A stretch of DNA of 64,000 nt from Moraxella sp. (GCA_030528385.1 JAUMYZ010000005.1:1-64000), one strand, 5' to 3'; shown: positions 48,189 to 57,876, counted from the first letter of the stretch. Program-made: numbers and translations. Notes: generated by a model from the sequence alone, not told the origin.

Positions 48189-48917
48189 ATGAAAGTTGTA
48201 AAATTTAGCATCGCACTTGTAGCGGCCGCTTTGTCCACAGCTGCGATGGCGAACGCGGTAACAGACACTGTGATGAACAGTGGTCGTACCATTTTTAAGA
48301 CAGCCACCAACCCAGCAGCGGTCAGTGTTGAAGTTGGCACGCTTGGTTATGGCGCTAACATTGCTTGGTCGGCCAATGAGACTGCCGAAGTGGTTGCTGG
48401 TTGGACAGGCGGTAAGTTTGACACCGACGTTACGTTGGACAAAAAATACGCCGACATTGATGGTAGGCTCAAAGTTGATGCAGATTTGAACAACCCTTAT
48501 GTTGGTGTGAATGTGCGCCCATTTTCTAACGCCTTTACTGTGGGCACGGGTGTCATCTTTCAGGACAACAACGTGTCAGCAATCTTGACTCCAAAAGCTG
48601 GTGGTACCGTCGTCAAGGTTAAAGGCAGAGAATATGTTGTCAATACTGGCGATTTGAGCATTAAGGCCGAGTCTGGTCGCGACCTTGCCCCTTACTTGAC
48701 TGTGGGCTTTAAGCCAAATAACAACAAGCGTTTTGGTATGTTTGGTGAGTTGGGTGCGGTTTATACGGGCAAATGGGACACTCAAGTTGACATCGTTGGT
48801 AATGTAACTGGTGCTGGCAGTGCCGAAGACCTAAAAAGAGACTTGTCTGACAAAATCAACAAAAACAATCCAGAGTGGTATCCTGTTGTCAAACTTGGTG
48901 CTACTTATCGCTTCTAA
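48189..48917 (+). CDS. Outer-membrane beta-barrel protein, unnamed family
   Basis: The 242-residue precursor has a clear signal peptide (MKVVKFS, hydrophobic core, cleavage after ...AMA at ~22). The mature part alternates polar and hydrophobic residues in strand-like runs (VSVEVGTLGYGANIAWS, LGATYRF). It ends with a C-terminal Phe, the BAM recognition signal, so it is likely an 8-10 stranded barrel. I do not know the family name. A related family of small barrels with a GTLG...G(A/P) strand occurs in proteobacteria. The ATG at 48189 has GGAGA 7 nt upstream. It is monocistronic, with a strong promoter and terminator, so probably abundant. Confidence 0.75.
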   Translation: MKVVKFSIALVAAALSTAAMANAVTDTVMNSGRTIFKTATNPAAVSVEVGTLGYGANIAWSANETAEVVAGWTGGKFDTDVTLDKKYADIDGRLKVDADLNNPYVGVNVRPFSNAFTVGTGVIFQDNNVSAILTPKAGGTVVKVKGREYVVNTGDLSIKAESGRDLAPYLTVGFKPNNNKRFGMFGELGAVYTGKWDTQVDIVGNVTGAGSAEDLKRDLSDKINKNNPEWYPVVKLGATYRF

Positions 48918-48935
48918 GCGACACCACCACAAAAG

Positions 48936-48962
48936 CGGCTCCATGATTTGGAGCCGTTTTTT
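48936..48962 (+). terminator. Terminator of the outer-membrane barrel gene
   Basis: The 8-bp stem CGGCTCCA/TGGAGCCG with a 5-nt loop is followed by six T residues. Confidence 0.92.
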
Positions 48963-49332
48963 GGTTAAGAAAAGCCGATGGCACAAAATATCTTAACAGC
49001 CTAATTAATAAACAAAACAGCGTCCACGCTTTTATGGTGTTTTGCTGTGTGTGCTGATAAAGCGGTGATTTGACCTAAGAAATGCTGGGTGAACATCAGC
49101 AGCGCAAGAATTTTTTGATGTTAAAACGCATAAAATGGCACTGGTTATGGATAGGTGGTAGGGTACTTTTTGGTGTGCTGACAGCTCAAGTGCTCACTTC
49201 ACCAAACAGCCATCAGCGCACCGCTGCCCATGTTTGGGATTATCAGTACAGGTGCGCAAGCGGCGCTGTTTGGGTCAAGACGGTCAAGACAAAGAAGCTG
49301 CGACCAAATCAAACAGCAAAAAGATGTTTGGG
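48963..49332. other. Intergenic region between convergent OMP and pal genes
   Basis: This is about 370 bp with no strongly supported gene. A plus-strand frame at 49082-49339 (85 codons) has no good ribosome site or family features, so I do not call it. No clear terminator for pal was found here. Confidence 0.4.
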
Positions 49333-49860
49333 TCAGTAGCTAAGTTCGGCGCGGCGGTTTTGTGCCCAAGCCGCTTCGTTTGAGCCTGTAGCAACGGGCT
49401 GTTCTTCGCCGTAACTGATGATTTCAACGTTGCTGGTATTTACCCCTTTGCCAGACAAGTAGGTGCGCACTGAAGCGGCGCGGCGCTCGCCAAGCGACAT
49501 GTTGTATTCACGTGTGCCACGTTCATCGGTATGACCTGCCACCAAGACTCTGGCGCTTGGGTTGCTTCTTAAAAACTCGGCTTGTTTGTCCAAAATGGCG
49601 GCCGCTGCAGGTTTGATGACGTCAGAGTCAAAGTCAAAATGTACCACGCTTTGGATATTGCGCGCAGCGTTACGAATGGCGTCTGGGTTGTTCACCAAAG
49701 CGCCCCCCGTGTAACCGCCGCTGCCATACATGCCGCCTGCCGTGCCCAAAGGAGCCACCACCACCTGTGATTTTGGTTTTTTGCTGGCACAGCCCGTCAA
49801 AGTCAAGACGCCCGCACCAAGAGCAATGATGATAAATTGACTGAATTTGGAAATTGGCAT
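49333..49860 (-). CDS. pal: Peptidoglycan-associated lipoprotein Pal
   Basis: Pal anchors the outer membrane to peptidoglycan and works with TolB. The 175-residue precursor has a lipobox (LTLTGC, acylated Cys ~24), a Gly-rich linker and an OmpA domain with VHFDFDSDVI, VAGHTDERGTREYN and NRRAELSY. A GGGAG ribosome site lies 6 nt before the ATG. Its usual neighbours tolB and ybgF (cpoB) are not present here, so pal stands alone, divergent from pepN. It lacks the +2 Asp retention signal and should go to the outer membrane. Confidence 0.92.
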   Translation of the reverse strand: MPISKFSQFIIIALGAGVLTLTGCASKKPKSQVVVAPLGTAGGMYGSGGYTGGALVNNPDAIRNAARNIQSVVHFDFDSDVIKPAAAAILDKQAEFLRSNPSARVLVAGHTDERGTREYNMSLGERRAASVRTYLSGKGVNTSNVEIISYGEEQPVATGSNEAAWAQNRRAELSY

Positions 49861-50118
49861 ATAAGCTCCCGTAGCATTGGCAGATTTGTGTTGAAAAAAT
49901 GCACAAAAACGATAGATAACAAAGTTAGGTGGTATGATGACAAAGTTGTCAGTGATTTACAAGGCATTTTGGCTGTTTTTTTTAGCGTTTTAGCGGAAAA
50001 AACTGCTAAAAATCTTGGTGGCTGGCTTTTTGTGATAAGACACCTTTTTTTGAAGGTCAATTTTTGGTAGTATGATTTGGTAAAATTGATAAATGAAGTC
50101 GTTGTTTGGAGACAATAA

Positions 50119-52692
50119 TTGAACCAACCCAAAAAAATTTATTTAAAGGACTATACCCCGCCCAGTTATTGCGTGCACAAGATTGACCTTGACATTTGTT
50201 TGTTTGACACGCACGCAACTGTGGCAGCAAGCATGACAATGCAAAGACAACAAGCGGGTGAGCTGGTGTTGTTTGGGCGCGACCTAGAGCTGATAAGCAT
50301 TGTGCTCAATGACAAAGTTTTGACGCCTGACGACTATGTGTTAGACCAAGAAAGCCTGACCATCAACAACGCCCCCGATGTGGCGCACATCAAAACACTG
50401 GTCAAAATCTTGCCCCAAACCAACACCGCGCTGGAAGGTTTGTATCAGGCGGGCACAGGTTCAGAGACGATGTTTGTTACTCAGTGTGAGCCAGAAGGGT
50501 TTCGTAAAATTACCTTTTTTGCCGACCGACCCGATGTATTGACCACGTATACCACCCGCATAGAAGCGGACAAAAAATATCCCGTATTATTGGCAAATGG
50601 CAATTTGACAGACAAAGGCGAGATTGACGACAAGCGCCATTTTGCGGTGTGGCATGATCCCACCAAAAAGCCCAGTTATTTGTTTGCGTGTGTGATTGCT
50701 GATTTGGACGTATTGACCGACCATTATACCACCATGTCTGGGCGCGACGTGCTGCTGGAGATTTATGCCGCCAGTTGTGATATTCAAAAGTGTCATGTTG
50801 CCATGCAGGCGCTCAAAGACGCCATGGCGTGGGACGAAGTGCATTATGGCTGTGCTTATGACCTTGACCGTTATATGATAGTGGCGACCGCTCAATTTAA
50901 TATGGGCGCGATGGAAAACAAAGGGCTCAACATCTTTAATACCGCTTGTGTGTTGGCAAGTCCACACACCACCACCGATGAGCGTATTTTTGCGGTCAAA
51001 TCGGTGATTGCCCATGAGTATTTTCATAACTGGACTGGCAACCGCATTACTTGTCGCGATTGGTTTCAGTTGTGTTTAAAAGAAGGTTTGACGGTGTTTC
51101 GCGACCAGAGTTTTTCGGAGTCTCAGCGTTCGCCTGCGGTGCAACGCATCAAAGACGTGTCAACATTGTGCGCTTTGCAATTTGCCGAAGACGCAGGCGC
51201 TTTGGCGCACCCTGTACGCCCTGAGAGTTTTGTGGAGATTAACAACTTTTATACCGCGACTGTCTACGAAAAAGGCGCAGAGATTGTGCGTATGATTGCC
51301 AGCTTTTTGGGCAAGGACAAATATCGCCAAGCGACCGACGAATATTTTAGATGCTATGATGGACAAGCGGTTACCATTGAAGACTTTTTGTCGGCGATGG
51401 CGCAGGCAGATGAGCGCGTGCTTGCCTTTTTGCCGTGGTACAAACAGCCTGCAACGCCTGTGCTTACAGGGAGTTTTAGGGTAGATGGCGACGATGTGGT
51501 GTTGTCTTTTGCTCAAAAAACGCGTCATGTGGCAGGGTTTGCTGCGCCAGTTGCGTTGCCCATTCCCATTGATGTGGCAATTTTTCATGGTCAAACAGGG
51601 CAAATGCTGGCACAAAAAATGCTGCTGCTGAGCACAGACAGTGCTGAGTTTTGTTTTCAAAAAGTGGGTTTGGGTGGCGTGCCCCCTGTGGTGTCGGTGC
51701 TGCGTAATTTTTCTGCGCCTGTCAAATTAGAATTTGCCTACAGCGATGAAGATTTGGTGAAGTTGACGGCCTTTGAATGCGAAGGTTTTAATCGCTGGCA
51801 GGCACTACAAACGTTGGTAAATCGTTTGTTGCTGGGGCAATCAACCAACGTGGCGTTGCTGGTGCACACCCTAAAGACCACCATCACAGACTTGTTGCAC
51901 AGCGACCCCATGTTGGCGGCGTGTTTGTTTGACATTCCCAGCCAAAAAGAGCTGGCGATGGCTTATGACAGCGATTATTGGCCACTCAAGGTCAAACAGG
52001 CGTGCGACACACTCAAACAAGCCATTGCCGATGGTCTCAAAGACCAATTGGCAGAGTGGTATCTGGCGCTGCCCATTGAGCCATATCAAGACACGCCCAA
52101 GGCTAATGGCTGTCGACTGCTGCGCAATGTGTTGCTAAATTTGGCGCTGACTGCCAAGATTGAGCAAGCTCCTGTTTGGGCGGAGACCTTGTACCAAAAC
52201 GCCACGTGCATGAGTGAGCGACTGGGGGCGCTGACACAGATGGTGGCATTTGATTTGCCCACGGTTGATGCGTGTCTTATTGACTTTTATCAGGTCTTCA
52301 AGGATGAAGCGTTGGTGATTGATTCGTGGTTTGGCATGCAAGCAGGCGCTGACAATCGCGATGTGAACTTTATTAAAGCGCTGATGGCGCGCGACGATTA
52401 TGATTGGCAAGCGCCCAACCGCGTGCGTGCCGTTCTTGGCGCTTTGGGGTCAAAACCTGTGCAGCTGTGGACAGACGAAGGGCTGGAGCTGTTTTTGGGG
52501 TCAGTTGTGCATTTGGATGCGCTCAACCCTGTGTTGGCTTCAAGAATGCTGTCGGTTTTGGCGCGTTGGTACACCTTAAATGACGACGACAAAGCGATGG
52601 CGAAAGCCAAACTGCTGGCGGCGAACGCCAAAGTGCATTCAAAAAATGTGCAAGAATCTTTGGCAAATATGCTGGCGGCGGACAATCACTAA
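50119..52692 (+). CDS. pepN: Aminopeptidase N (M1 family)
   Basis: PepN is the main broad-specificity aminopeptidase of the cytosol. The 857-residue protein has the exopeptidase GAMEN motif (~271, NMGAMENKGLNIF), the zinc motif HEYFHNWTGNRITCRDWFQLCLKEG (HExxH + E ~308-331) and a four-domain length. The start is TTG, with GGAG 7 nt upstream. The N-terminal IYLKDYTPPSYCVHKIDL aligns with the E. coli PepN start, so no upstream ATG is needed. It is followed by the tail-anchored Sel1 gene, waaA and rsmE, apparently one operon. Confidence 0.95.
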   Translation: MNQPKKIYLKDYTPPSYCVHKIDLDICLFDTHATVAASMTMQRQQAGELVLFGRDLELISIVLNDKVLTPDDYVLDQESLTINNAPDVAHIKTLVKILPQTNTALEGLYQAGTGSETMFVTQCEPEGFRKITFFADRPDVLTTYTTRIEADKKYPVLLANGNLTDKGEIDDKRHFAVWHDPTKKPSYLFACVIADLDVLTDHYTTMSGRDVLLEIYAASCDIQKCHVAMQALKDAMAWDEVHYGCAYDLDRYMIVATAQFNMGAMENKGLNIFNTACVLASPHTTTDERIFAVKSVIAHEYFHNWTGNRITCRDWFQLCLKEGLTVFRDQSFSESQRSPAVQRIKDVSTLCALQFAEDAGALAHPVRPESFVEINNFYTATVYEKGAEIVRMIASFLGKDKYRQATDEYFRCYDGQAVTIEDFLSAMAQADERVLAFLPWYKQPATPVLTGSFRVDGDDVVLSFAQKTRHVAGFAAPVALPIPIDVAIFHGQTGQMLAQKMLLLSTDSAEFCFQKVGLGGVPPVVSVLRNFSAPVKLEFAYSDEDLVKLTAFECEGFNRWQALQTLVNRLLLGQSTNVALLVHTLKTTITDLLHSDPMLAACLFDIPSQKELAMAYDSDYWPLKVKQACDTLKQAIADGLKDQLAEWYLALPIEPYQDTPKANGCRLLRNVLLNLALTAKIEQAPVWAETLYQNATCMSERLGALTQMVAFDLPTVDACLIDFYQVFKDEALVIDSWFGMQAGADNRDVNFIKALMARDDYDWQAPNRVRAVLGALGSKPVQLWTDEGLELFLGSVVHLDALNPVLASRMLSVLARWYTLNDDDKAMAKAKLLAANAKVHSKNVQESLANMLAADNH

Positions 52693-52709
52693 AGTCAGTT
52701 GGAAGTGTT

Positions 52710-54212
52710 ATGACAACAACCAATCACAACTTTGCCCGCTTTGAATTTGATGCTGCGCTGCTGGCGCTGTGGCAACAGGTGGGCACCCCCAATGTCAAAA
52801 CTTTTGCCTATCAACAAAAGTTGCACACCATCATTGCTCAAAGCTCGTTGCCTTGGCAAGCAAATTTGGAGAGCCTAAAGCTGTTGGATGTGTTTTTGTC
52901 TGCGGTCAAGTCCGATTTGGCAAGCAAACACATCAAAGAAGCGCAAGCGCTCGGTCATGATGAATTCATCAAAATGCTGGTGTTGCTTGCGTTTCATGTG
53001 GTGCAAGTGCTGCAAAGCGAGCTTGCCAAGGTGGCAGGCAACACAGAGCTGTACAGTGCCCAAGGGTTTAATCGTTTATATGCCCGCGCTTTTTTGGGGT
53101 TGGTGTCAGAGTTTGTGTCAGATACGGAAAATTTGGACGCGTTTTATCAGGGATTGGTGGTGCTTGGCAGTAATCCAAAAAGCACGCAGAGTTTGTTTGT
53201 GCTGGCAGTGATTGGTGCACGACTCTTTGGCAGCATAGAGCGCGCCATCGTTGGTTTGGACGCTGCAGGCAAACCCAAAGCGCACGGCGAAGACAGCTTA
53301 TATTGGGCGGTGAGCGATTTTTTGCGTGCCATGCAGGGCGCTGCCAGTCAGCACGACACAAGTTTTATGCCATCGCTACAAACGCCTGACAAATCCATCA
53401 ACACAACCAAAATCCAAGACAGTCCCGCCGCGCCAAATCCTGTGTCCAATGCCATTTTTGGGCAATTAGAGCAAACCTATTTAGCCCCTGACAGCGACGC
53501 ACCCACCAAAAAAGCGGCACGCGCTCCCATCAATGCAAAAACGTCTCCCCAGCCGTCGGCGTACAAACAACGAGCTTATGCATCGCATACGCCCAAACTG
53601 TTTGTGGAAGCCTACCAAGACCTGCTGACCATGCCCTTGCCCAGCGACACACAGCGGACATATCAGCAAGCCCAAGACGTGCTCAACCAGTTTGACAAAC
53701 ACATTAACGAAGAGTTGGCCAAGGGCAAATCGCTGACGCAAATTACTTTTAGTGAACAACAAAAACTCGCCAGAAAAAATGCTTTGCAGCAGCTGGTTGC
53801 TTTGGTGCAGCAGTCCAACCACCCATCGGCAATGCTGCGTTTGGCGCTGTATTGCTTTGAAGGGCGCGGCATGGCACAAAACACCGCCAAGGCGCTCATG
53901 CTGACTGAGCAGGCTGCCAACATGGGCGATGCCAGAGCACAAAAGCTGCTTAGTCGCCTGTATTATCAAGGCTTTGATGCGGATAATGGCGGTGTCATGC
54001 GCAACCAAGAGCTGGGCGATATGTGGCTCAACAAGTCGGCACAAAATGGGCACAGCGAAGCCCAAAAGCTGGTGGCTTATATGCAGCAAGTACAAGTTCT
54101 CAAAGAAGATTATCGCAGCGAACAACAATCCGACAAGCGTTATGGGCTGTTTTTTTTGGCGTTGATTGTGGGCACTTTGTTGCTTGTTGTGATGATGAAT
54201 TTGATTTGGTGA
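52710..54212 (+). CDS. Tail-anchored Sel1-repeat protein of unknown function
   Basis: The 500-residue product has no signal peptide. A helical N-terminal domain (~1-210) is followed by a low-complexity, Pro/Ala/Ser/Lys linker (~215-300). A helical region precedes Sel1-like repeats (~385-460, SAMLRLALYCFEGRGMAQNTAKALMLTEQAANMGDARAQKLL). One C-terminal hydrophobic segment (~478-500, FFLALIVGTLLLVVMMNLI) ends at the last residue. This is a tail-anchored layout with the bulk in the cytosol. The gene lies 17 nt after pepN and 4 nt before waaA. I do not recognise the family; a membrane-linked adaptor for envelope synthesis is a guess from context. Confidence 0.72.
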   Translation: MTTTNHNFARFEFDAALLALWQQVGTPNVKTFAYQQKLHTIIAQSSLPWQANLESLKLLDVFLSAVKSDLASKHIKEAQALGHDEFIKMLVLLAFHVVQVLQSELAKVAGNTELYSAQGFNRLYARAFLGLVSEFVSDTENLDAFYQGLVVLGSNPKSTQSLFVLAVIGARLFGSIERAIVGLDAAGKPKAHGEDSLYWAVSDFLRAMQGAASQHDTSFMPSLQTPDKSINTTKIQDSPAAPNPVSNAIFGQLEQTYLAPDSDAPTKKAARAPINAKTSPQPSAYKQRAYASHTPKLFVEAYQDLLTMPLPSDTQRTYQQAQDVLNQFDKHINEELAKGKSLTQITFSEQQKLARKNALQQLVALVQQSNHPSAMLRLALYCFEGRGMAQNTAKALMLTEQAANMGDARAQKLLSRLYYQGFDADNGGVMRNQELGDMWLNKSAQNGHSEAQKLVAYMQQVQVLKEDYRSEQQSDKRYGLFFLALIVGTLLLVVMMNLIW

Positions 54213-54216
54213 AGTC

Positions 54217-55506
54217 ATGACAAAACCGCCTTGGTATTATGGGGGGCTGATTGCTGCCATTTTGCCCTTGTATCGCTTATTTGTCAGCAAAAGGTCTGCC
54301 AAATTACCAACCCATCAGCGTGAGCTTGATGAGCGTTTTGGGCGTGCTTATTTGCCAGTGCCAGCCAAGAGTGGAAAACTGATTTGGTGTCATGCAGTGT
54401 CATTGGGTGAGCTAAATACCGCCTATCCTTTGTTGCAACTACTGATAAATGCAGGGTTTGGTCTTTGGATAACCAGCACCACCCAAACGGGGTTTCATCG
54501 GGCTGCTGTGTTGTTTGATGGTCAGTTGGGCAAGACGGTCAATCACAGTTTTGTGCCGGTGGACAAGGCGCGCATTGTGGCAGAATTTTTGGCACACACA
54601 AACCCAGTGATGGCGCTGTTTGTTGAGACTGAACTGTGGGCAACCACTTTATTTGAGCTCAAAAAACGCCAAATCCCCAGCGTGATGGTCAATGCGCGCC
54701 TAAGCCATCAGTCTTTTTTGGCTTATCAAAGATTTGCCAAAATCAGCCAAAGCATGATGCACAACTTATCTTATGTCATTGCCCAAGACGACCAAAGCGC
54801 TGAGTATTTTAAAAAACTTGGCGCGACCGATGACAAGGTTTGTGTGCTTGATTCTTTAAAATGGAGCAGCAGTTATGCACCCAGTCAAGCCAATCAAGAG
54901 CTGCTAGGTGCCATCACCACCAGTCAGCGTTGGCGATTGTCGCGCCCCATTTGGGTAGCAGGCAGCACCCATGCCGAAGAAGAGCGTTTGCTGATAGGGG
55001 TGCATCGTCAGTTGTTGCGCGCTTATCCTGATGCGGTGCTGATTGTGGTGCCGCGCCACCCAGAGCGTTTTGATGAAGTGGCGGCGCTGTGCCAAGGTTT
55101 TATCACACATCGGCGCAGCCTTGGGCAAGTCATTGATGACGACACACAAATTTATTTGGCAGACAGCATGGGCGAGCTGTTTGTTTGGTATGATTTGGCG
55201 GACGTGGTGTTTGTGGGTGGTTCGCTGGTGGATGTTGGTGGACACAATCCCATTGAGCCTGCCAGCCTTGGCAAACCCATCATCATGGGACAATATGTCA
55301 AAAATTGTGTCATGCTGGTGCGGGCGCTGGCGCAAGTGTCGGCGCTGGTGCAGGTGGCCGATGAGCGCGCTTTATTACAACAGATAACGTGGTTGTTGGA
55401 CAACCCGCTCCTTGCCAAAACACAAGGCGAACAAGGCAAACTGTTGGTGGCACAAAAACAAAACACCGCTCAAACTCACTGTGAAAAAATTCTAAGGTTG
55501 CGATGA
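54217..55506 (+). CDS. waaA: 3-deoxy-D-manno-octulosonic acid transferase
   Basis: WaaA (KdtA) transfers KDO to lipid IVA at the inner-membrane face, in lipid A-core biosynthesis. The 429-residue enzyme has an N-terminal membrane anchor (LIAAILPLYRLFV) and a GT-B fold with the invariant Glu in AVSLGELNTAYPLL and VAGSTHAEEERLLI, PRHPERFDEV and the ADVVFVGGSLVDVGGHNPIEPA segments typical of WaaA. Moraxella-type lipooligosaccharide needs this step. Overlap with the rsmE start (4 bp, ATGA) indicates coupling. Confidence 0.93.
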   Translation: MTKPPWYYGGLIAAILPLYRLFVSKRSAKLPTHQRELDERFGRAYLPVPAKSGKLIWCHAVSLGELNTAYPLLQLLINAGFGLWITSTTQTGFHRAAVLFDGQLGKTVNHSFVPVDKARIVAEFLAHTNPVMALFVETELWATTLFELKKRQIPSVMVNARLSHQSFLAYQRFAKISQSMMHNLSYVIAQDDQSAEYFKKLGATDDKVCVLDSLKWSSSYAPSQANQELLGAITTSQRWRLSRPIWVAGSTHAEEERLLIGVHRQLLRAYPDAVLIVVPRHPERFDEVAALCQGFITHRRSLGQVIDDDTQIYLADSMGELFVWYDLADVVFVGGSLVDVGGHNPIEPASLGKPIIMGQYVKNCVMLVRALAQVSALVQVADERALLQQITWLLDNPLLAKTQGEQGKLLVAQKQNTAQTHCEKILRLR

Positions 55507-56219
55507 ACATAGTATTATTGCCTGCCAGCGCTTTTTGTATTGAAAAAAAAACAGCGATTATCAATGATGGGGCGCAGCTTGAGCACATCAGTAAGGTGCT
55601 GTCTGCCAAGATTGGCGATGAATTAAAAATTGCCATGCTCGGTGGTCGTTTGGGCACAGGCACCATCACAGAGCTTGGTGAACGCTGCGTGTTAGGCGAT
55701 GTTGAGCTTAAAATAAGCCCCCCGCCCAAGCTGGATTTGACGGTGGTTCTGGCATTGGTGCGCCCAAAGGTGCTGCGCCGATTGGTGCTGGACATGACGG
55801 CGATGGGTGTGGCGCACATCATTCTTATTAATAGCTGCCGCACCGACAAGAGCTATTGGCAGTCGCCACTGCTGGGGCGTCTTGATGAATTTGTGGCCGA
55901 AGGTTTGCAGCAAGGTGTGGACACCATAGCGCCCACCATCAGCTTTGCCAAGCGCTTTAAGCCTTTTGTGCAAGATGTGTTGCCAGCATTGATTGCCAAC
56001 AAAAAAGCCGTCGTGGCACACCCTTATGCCAACCAAAGTTTTGCTCAAGTTTGTCAAGATGGTTTGCCAGCATTGGTGGTGATTGGTGCAGAAGGGGGGT
56101 TTGTTCCTTATGAGATTGACCTATTGCAATCGGTCGGTGTACAAACAGCCACCTTAGGAGCACGCATTTTGCGTACCGAAAGCGCGGTCAATGCCATTGT
56201 GGGGCGGTGGCTTGGTTAG
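55503..56219 (+). CDS. rsmE: 16S rRNA m3U1498 methyltransferase
   Basis: RsmE methylates U1498 in 16S rRNA using SAM. The 238-residue SPOUT protein has the N-terminal PUA-like domain (~1-70) and the catalytic knot region: LALVRPKVLRRLVLDMTAMGV, VIGAEGGFVPYEI and LGARILRTESAVNAIVGRW, all family motifs. It overlaps waaA by 4 bp and ends the pepN-Sel1-waaA-rsmE operon. No clear terminator follows, only weak A/T-rich hairpins. Confidence 0.92.
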   Translation: MNIVLLPASAFCIEKKTAIINDGAQLEHISKVLSAKIGDELKIAMLGGRLGTGTITELGERCVLGDVELKISPPPKLDLTVVLALVRPKVLRRLVLDMTAMGVAHIILINSCRTDKSYWQSPLLGRLDEFVAEGLQQGVDTIAPTISFAKRFKPFVQDVLPALIANKKAVVAHPYANQSFAQVCQDGLPALVVIGAEGGFVPYEIDLLQSVGVQTATLGARILRTESAVNAIVGRWLG

Positions 56220-56779
56220 GTGGATTGTTGTTTGTATAAAAAAGTAATAAAATCATAAAGATAAACACTAAAATGGCGACAGCCCTGATTACAAAAACAT
56301 GGGATTTTTGTTTTTGTATGGCAATATTTTAGGCTTGTTTGTCTATCACGTACTTAGGTGTCTTACTTGGATTGTTGGCATTGGTAAACGTTCTTTGAAT
56401 AATCATTCCTTGAATTATGCCAGACTTTTTTGGATTAAAATAAATAAAAACCATATTTTTGCCATAAAACATTTTACCATGATTGTCATGACGATAAATG
56501 TTTGGCTGCTTGCTGTGATGGCTATGGCTCAGATAACTTTTGCCGTGAGTGCTAAAAATAATAACATGTTCTATAAACCATGGCTTTGTCAATGCTTGTC
56601 TTGTGTTCTATAGCCGCCAAACAGCTCATTGGAAGCAAAAATAACCACCATCAGCAAGATGACAACACAGTCAGACAACAATACCAACGATAAAGTTTTT
56701 GTTGTTTTAAAAGACATTGTGTTTTTGTGTCAAATCAACCAATCCAAGCCCAACGATGGTTTTGGGCTTGGTGGTCTGG
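56220..56779. other. Intergenic region between rsmE and the PfkB kinase gene
   Basis: This is about 560 bp with no supported gene. It holds weak A/T hairpins just after rsmE (for example ACAAAAA/TTTTTGT at about 56291-56314). At the right end a perfect 10-bp stem CCAAGCCCAA/TTGGGCTTGG (56744-56771) sits 8 nt past the minus-strand kinase stop, with only a poor T-run. A plus-strand 104-codon frame has no family features. Confidence 0.45.
56744..56771 (-). terminator. Hairpin 3' of the PfkB kinase gene
   Basis: A 10-bp perfect stem with an 8-nt loop lies 8 nt after the stop codon. It lacks a good T-run, so it is a weak terminator or an mRNA-stabilising hairpin. Confidence 0.5.
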
Positions 56780-57784
56780 CTATAAAGTGGCAAAAACTTG
56801 CGCTTTTGCGTGCCGATAACGCTCCAAAGGCAGTCTTGCGCCAAACTGCGCCACCACTTGACTGGCAACCGCCCCCGCCAGTTTGACGCAGTCGGCTGGT
56901 GGCAGATTTTGGGTCAGTCCGTACAAAAACGCCCCAGCAAAATTATCGCCTGCGCCGTTGGTGTCAAGAACGGCACTGGCAGGTGGCACAGCAAGCTCTT
57001 GGATACCATCAGCGCTGCCAATGCGTGTGGGCTGGTCGCTGTTGGTAACCACCGCCAGTTTGCTGTGCTGCAGCAGTGTGTTGACGGCAACTTGGGCGTC
57101 ATCGGTGCTGGCAAAGAGTTTGGCTTCGTCCATGTTGCAAAAAATAATGTCCACCCCTTTGTTTAGCCAAGTCATCAAACCATCTTTGGTAAAATTGACC
57201 ACCGCAGGGTCGGCAAAACTGACAACAACGTGGGTGCTGTTGGCTTGGGCGATGTCAATCAGTTCGTTGATGGTATTCATGATGATGGGCGACATTGCCA
57301 AATAACCTTCAAGGTACAAATAGCGCGCTTTTTTTACCAAATCAAATTCAATATTGTCGGCGGACAATTGGCTGCTGATACCAAGGTTGGTTTGCATGGT
57401 GCGTTCGCCATCTGGCGTTACAAGCACTGCGCATGAACCTGTGGTGCCTGTGGCGGTGGCTGTGGCGGCATTGGTGCTGACGCCAGCTTTTTGTAAGTCT
57501 GCCAAATAAAACTTGCCTAATTGGTCATCGCCCACGCGGCAGTTGTAAAAGGCGCTGCCACCCAGCGCAGCAAAGGCCACCATGCTGTTGGCGGCTGAGC
57601 CGCCGCCCGATTGTTTGGTGGCGCTGATGTGGTGCTGGGCTAAGGTGTCAAATAGGGTGTTTTGGTTGTGAGTGTCTGTTAGGGTCATTGTGCCGCGTGA
57701 TAGGGCAGTGGCGACAAGCACGTCATTGCTGACTTGAAATTCGGTGTCTACAAGGGCATTGCCAATAGCAACAACATCAAACAT
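56780..57784 (-). CDS. PfkB-family carbohydrate/nucleoside kinase (adenosine kinase-like)
   Basis: This is a 334-residue ribokinase-fold kinase. The N-terminal substrate region (VVAIGNALVDTEF, GGGSAANSMVAFAALGG) and the C-terminal PfkB signature DTNGAGDNFAGAFLYGL (catalytic Asp) are clear. The sequence resembles bacterial adenosine kinase-type and ribokinase-like members often annotated only as PfkB kinase; the substrate (adenosine or another nucleoside or sugar) is not decidable by eye. I use the ATG at 57784; an in-frame TTG at 57793 is the alternative. It is monocistronic. Confidence 0.8.
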   Translation of the reverse strand: MFDVVAIGNALVDTEFQVSNDVLVATALSRGTMTLTDTHNQNTLFDTLAQHHISATKQSGGGSAANSMVAFAALGGSAFYNCRVGDDQLGKFYLADLQKAGVSTNAATATATGTTGSCAVLVTPDGERTMQTNLGISSQLSADNIEFDLVKKARYLYLEGYLAMSPIIMNTINELIDIAQANSTHVVVSFADPAVVNFTKDGLMTWLNKGVDIIFCNMDEAKLFASTDDAQVAVNTLLQHSKLAVVTNSDQPTRIGSADGIQELAVPPASAVLDTNGAGDNFAGAFLYGLTQNLPPADCVKLAGAVASQVVAQFGARLPLERYRHAKAQVFATL

Positions 57785-57876
57785 ATCAATCAATCTCTTT
57801 CTTAAAACTGGCTATTATAACAAATAGCCAGCGATTTGACTGCGTTTGTGTTAAGAATTGGCAAGATGGTATGGCG

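Noticed and set aside
49082..49339. 85-codon plus-strand frame before pal
   Set aside because: No good ribosome site, no family features, and it overlaps the end of pal on the other strand.
56299..56613. 104-codon hydrophobic plus-strand frame after rsmE
   Set aside because: Starts within a weak A/T hairpin, no ribosome site, and composition of non-coding DNA.
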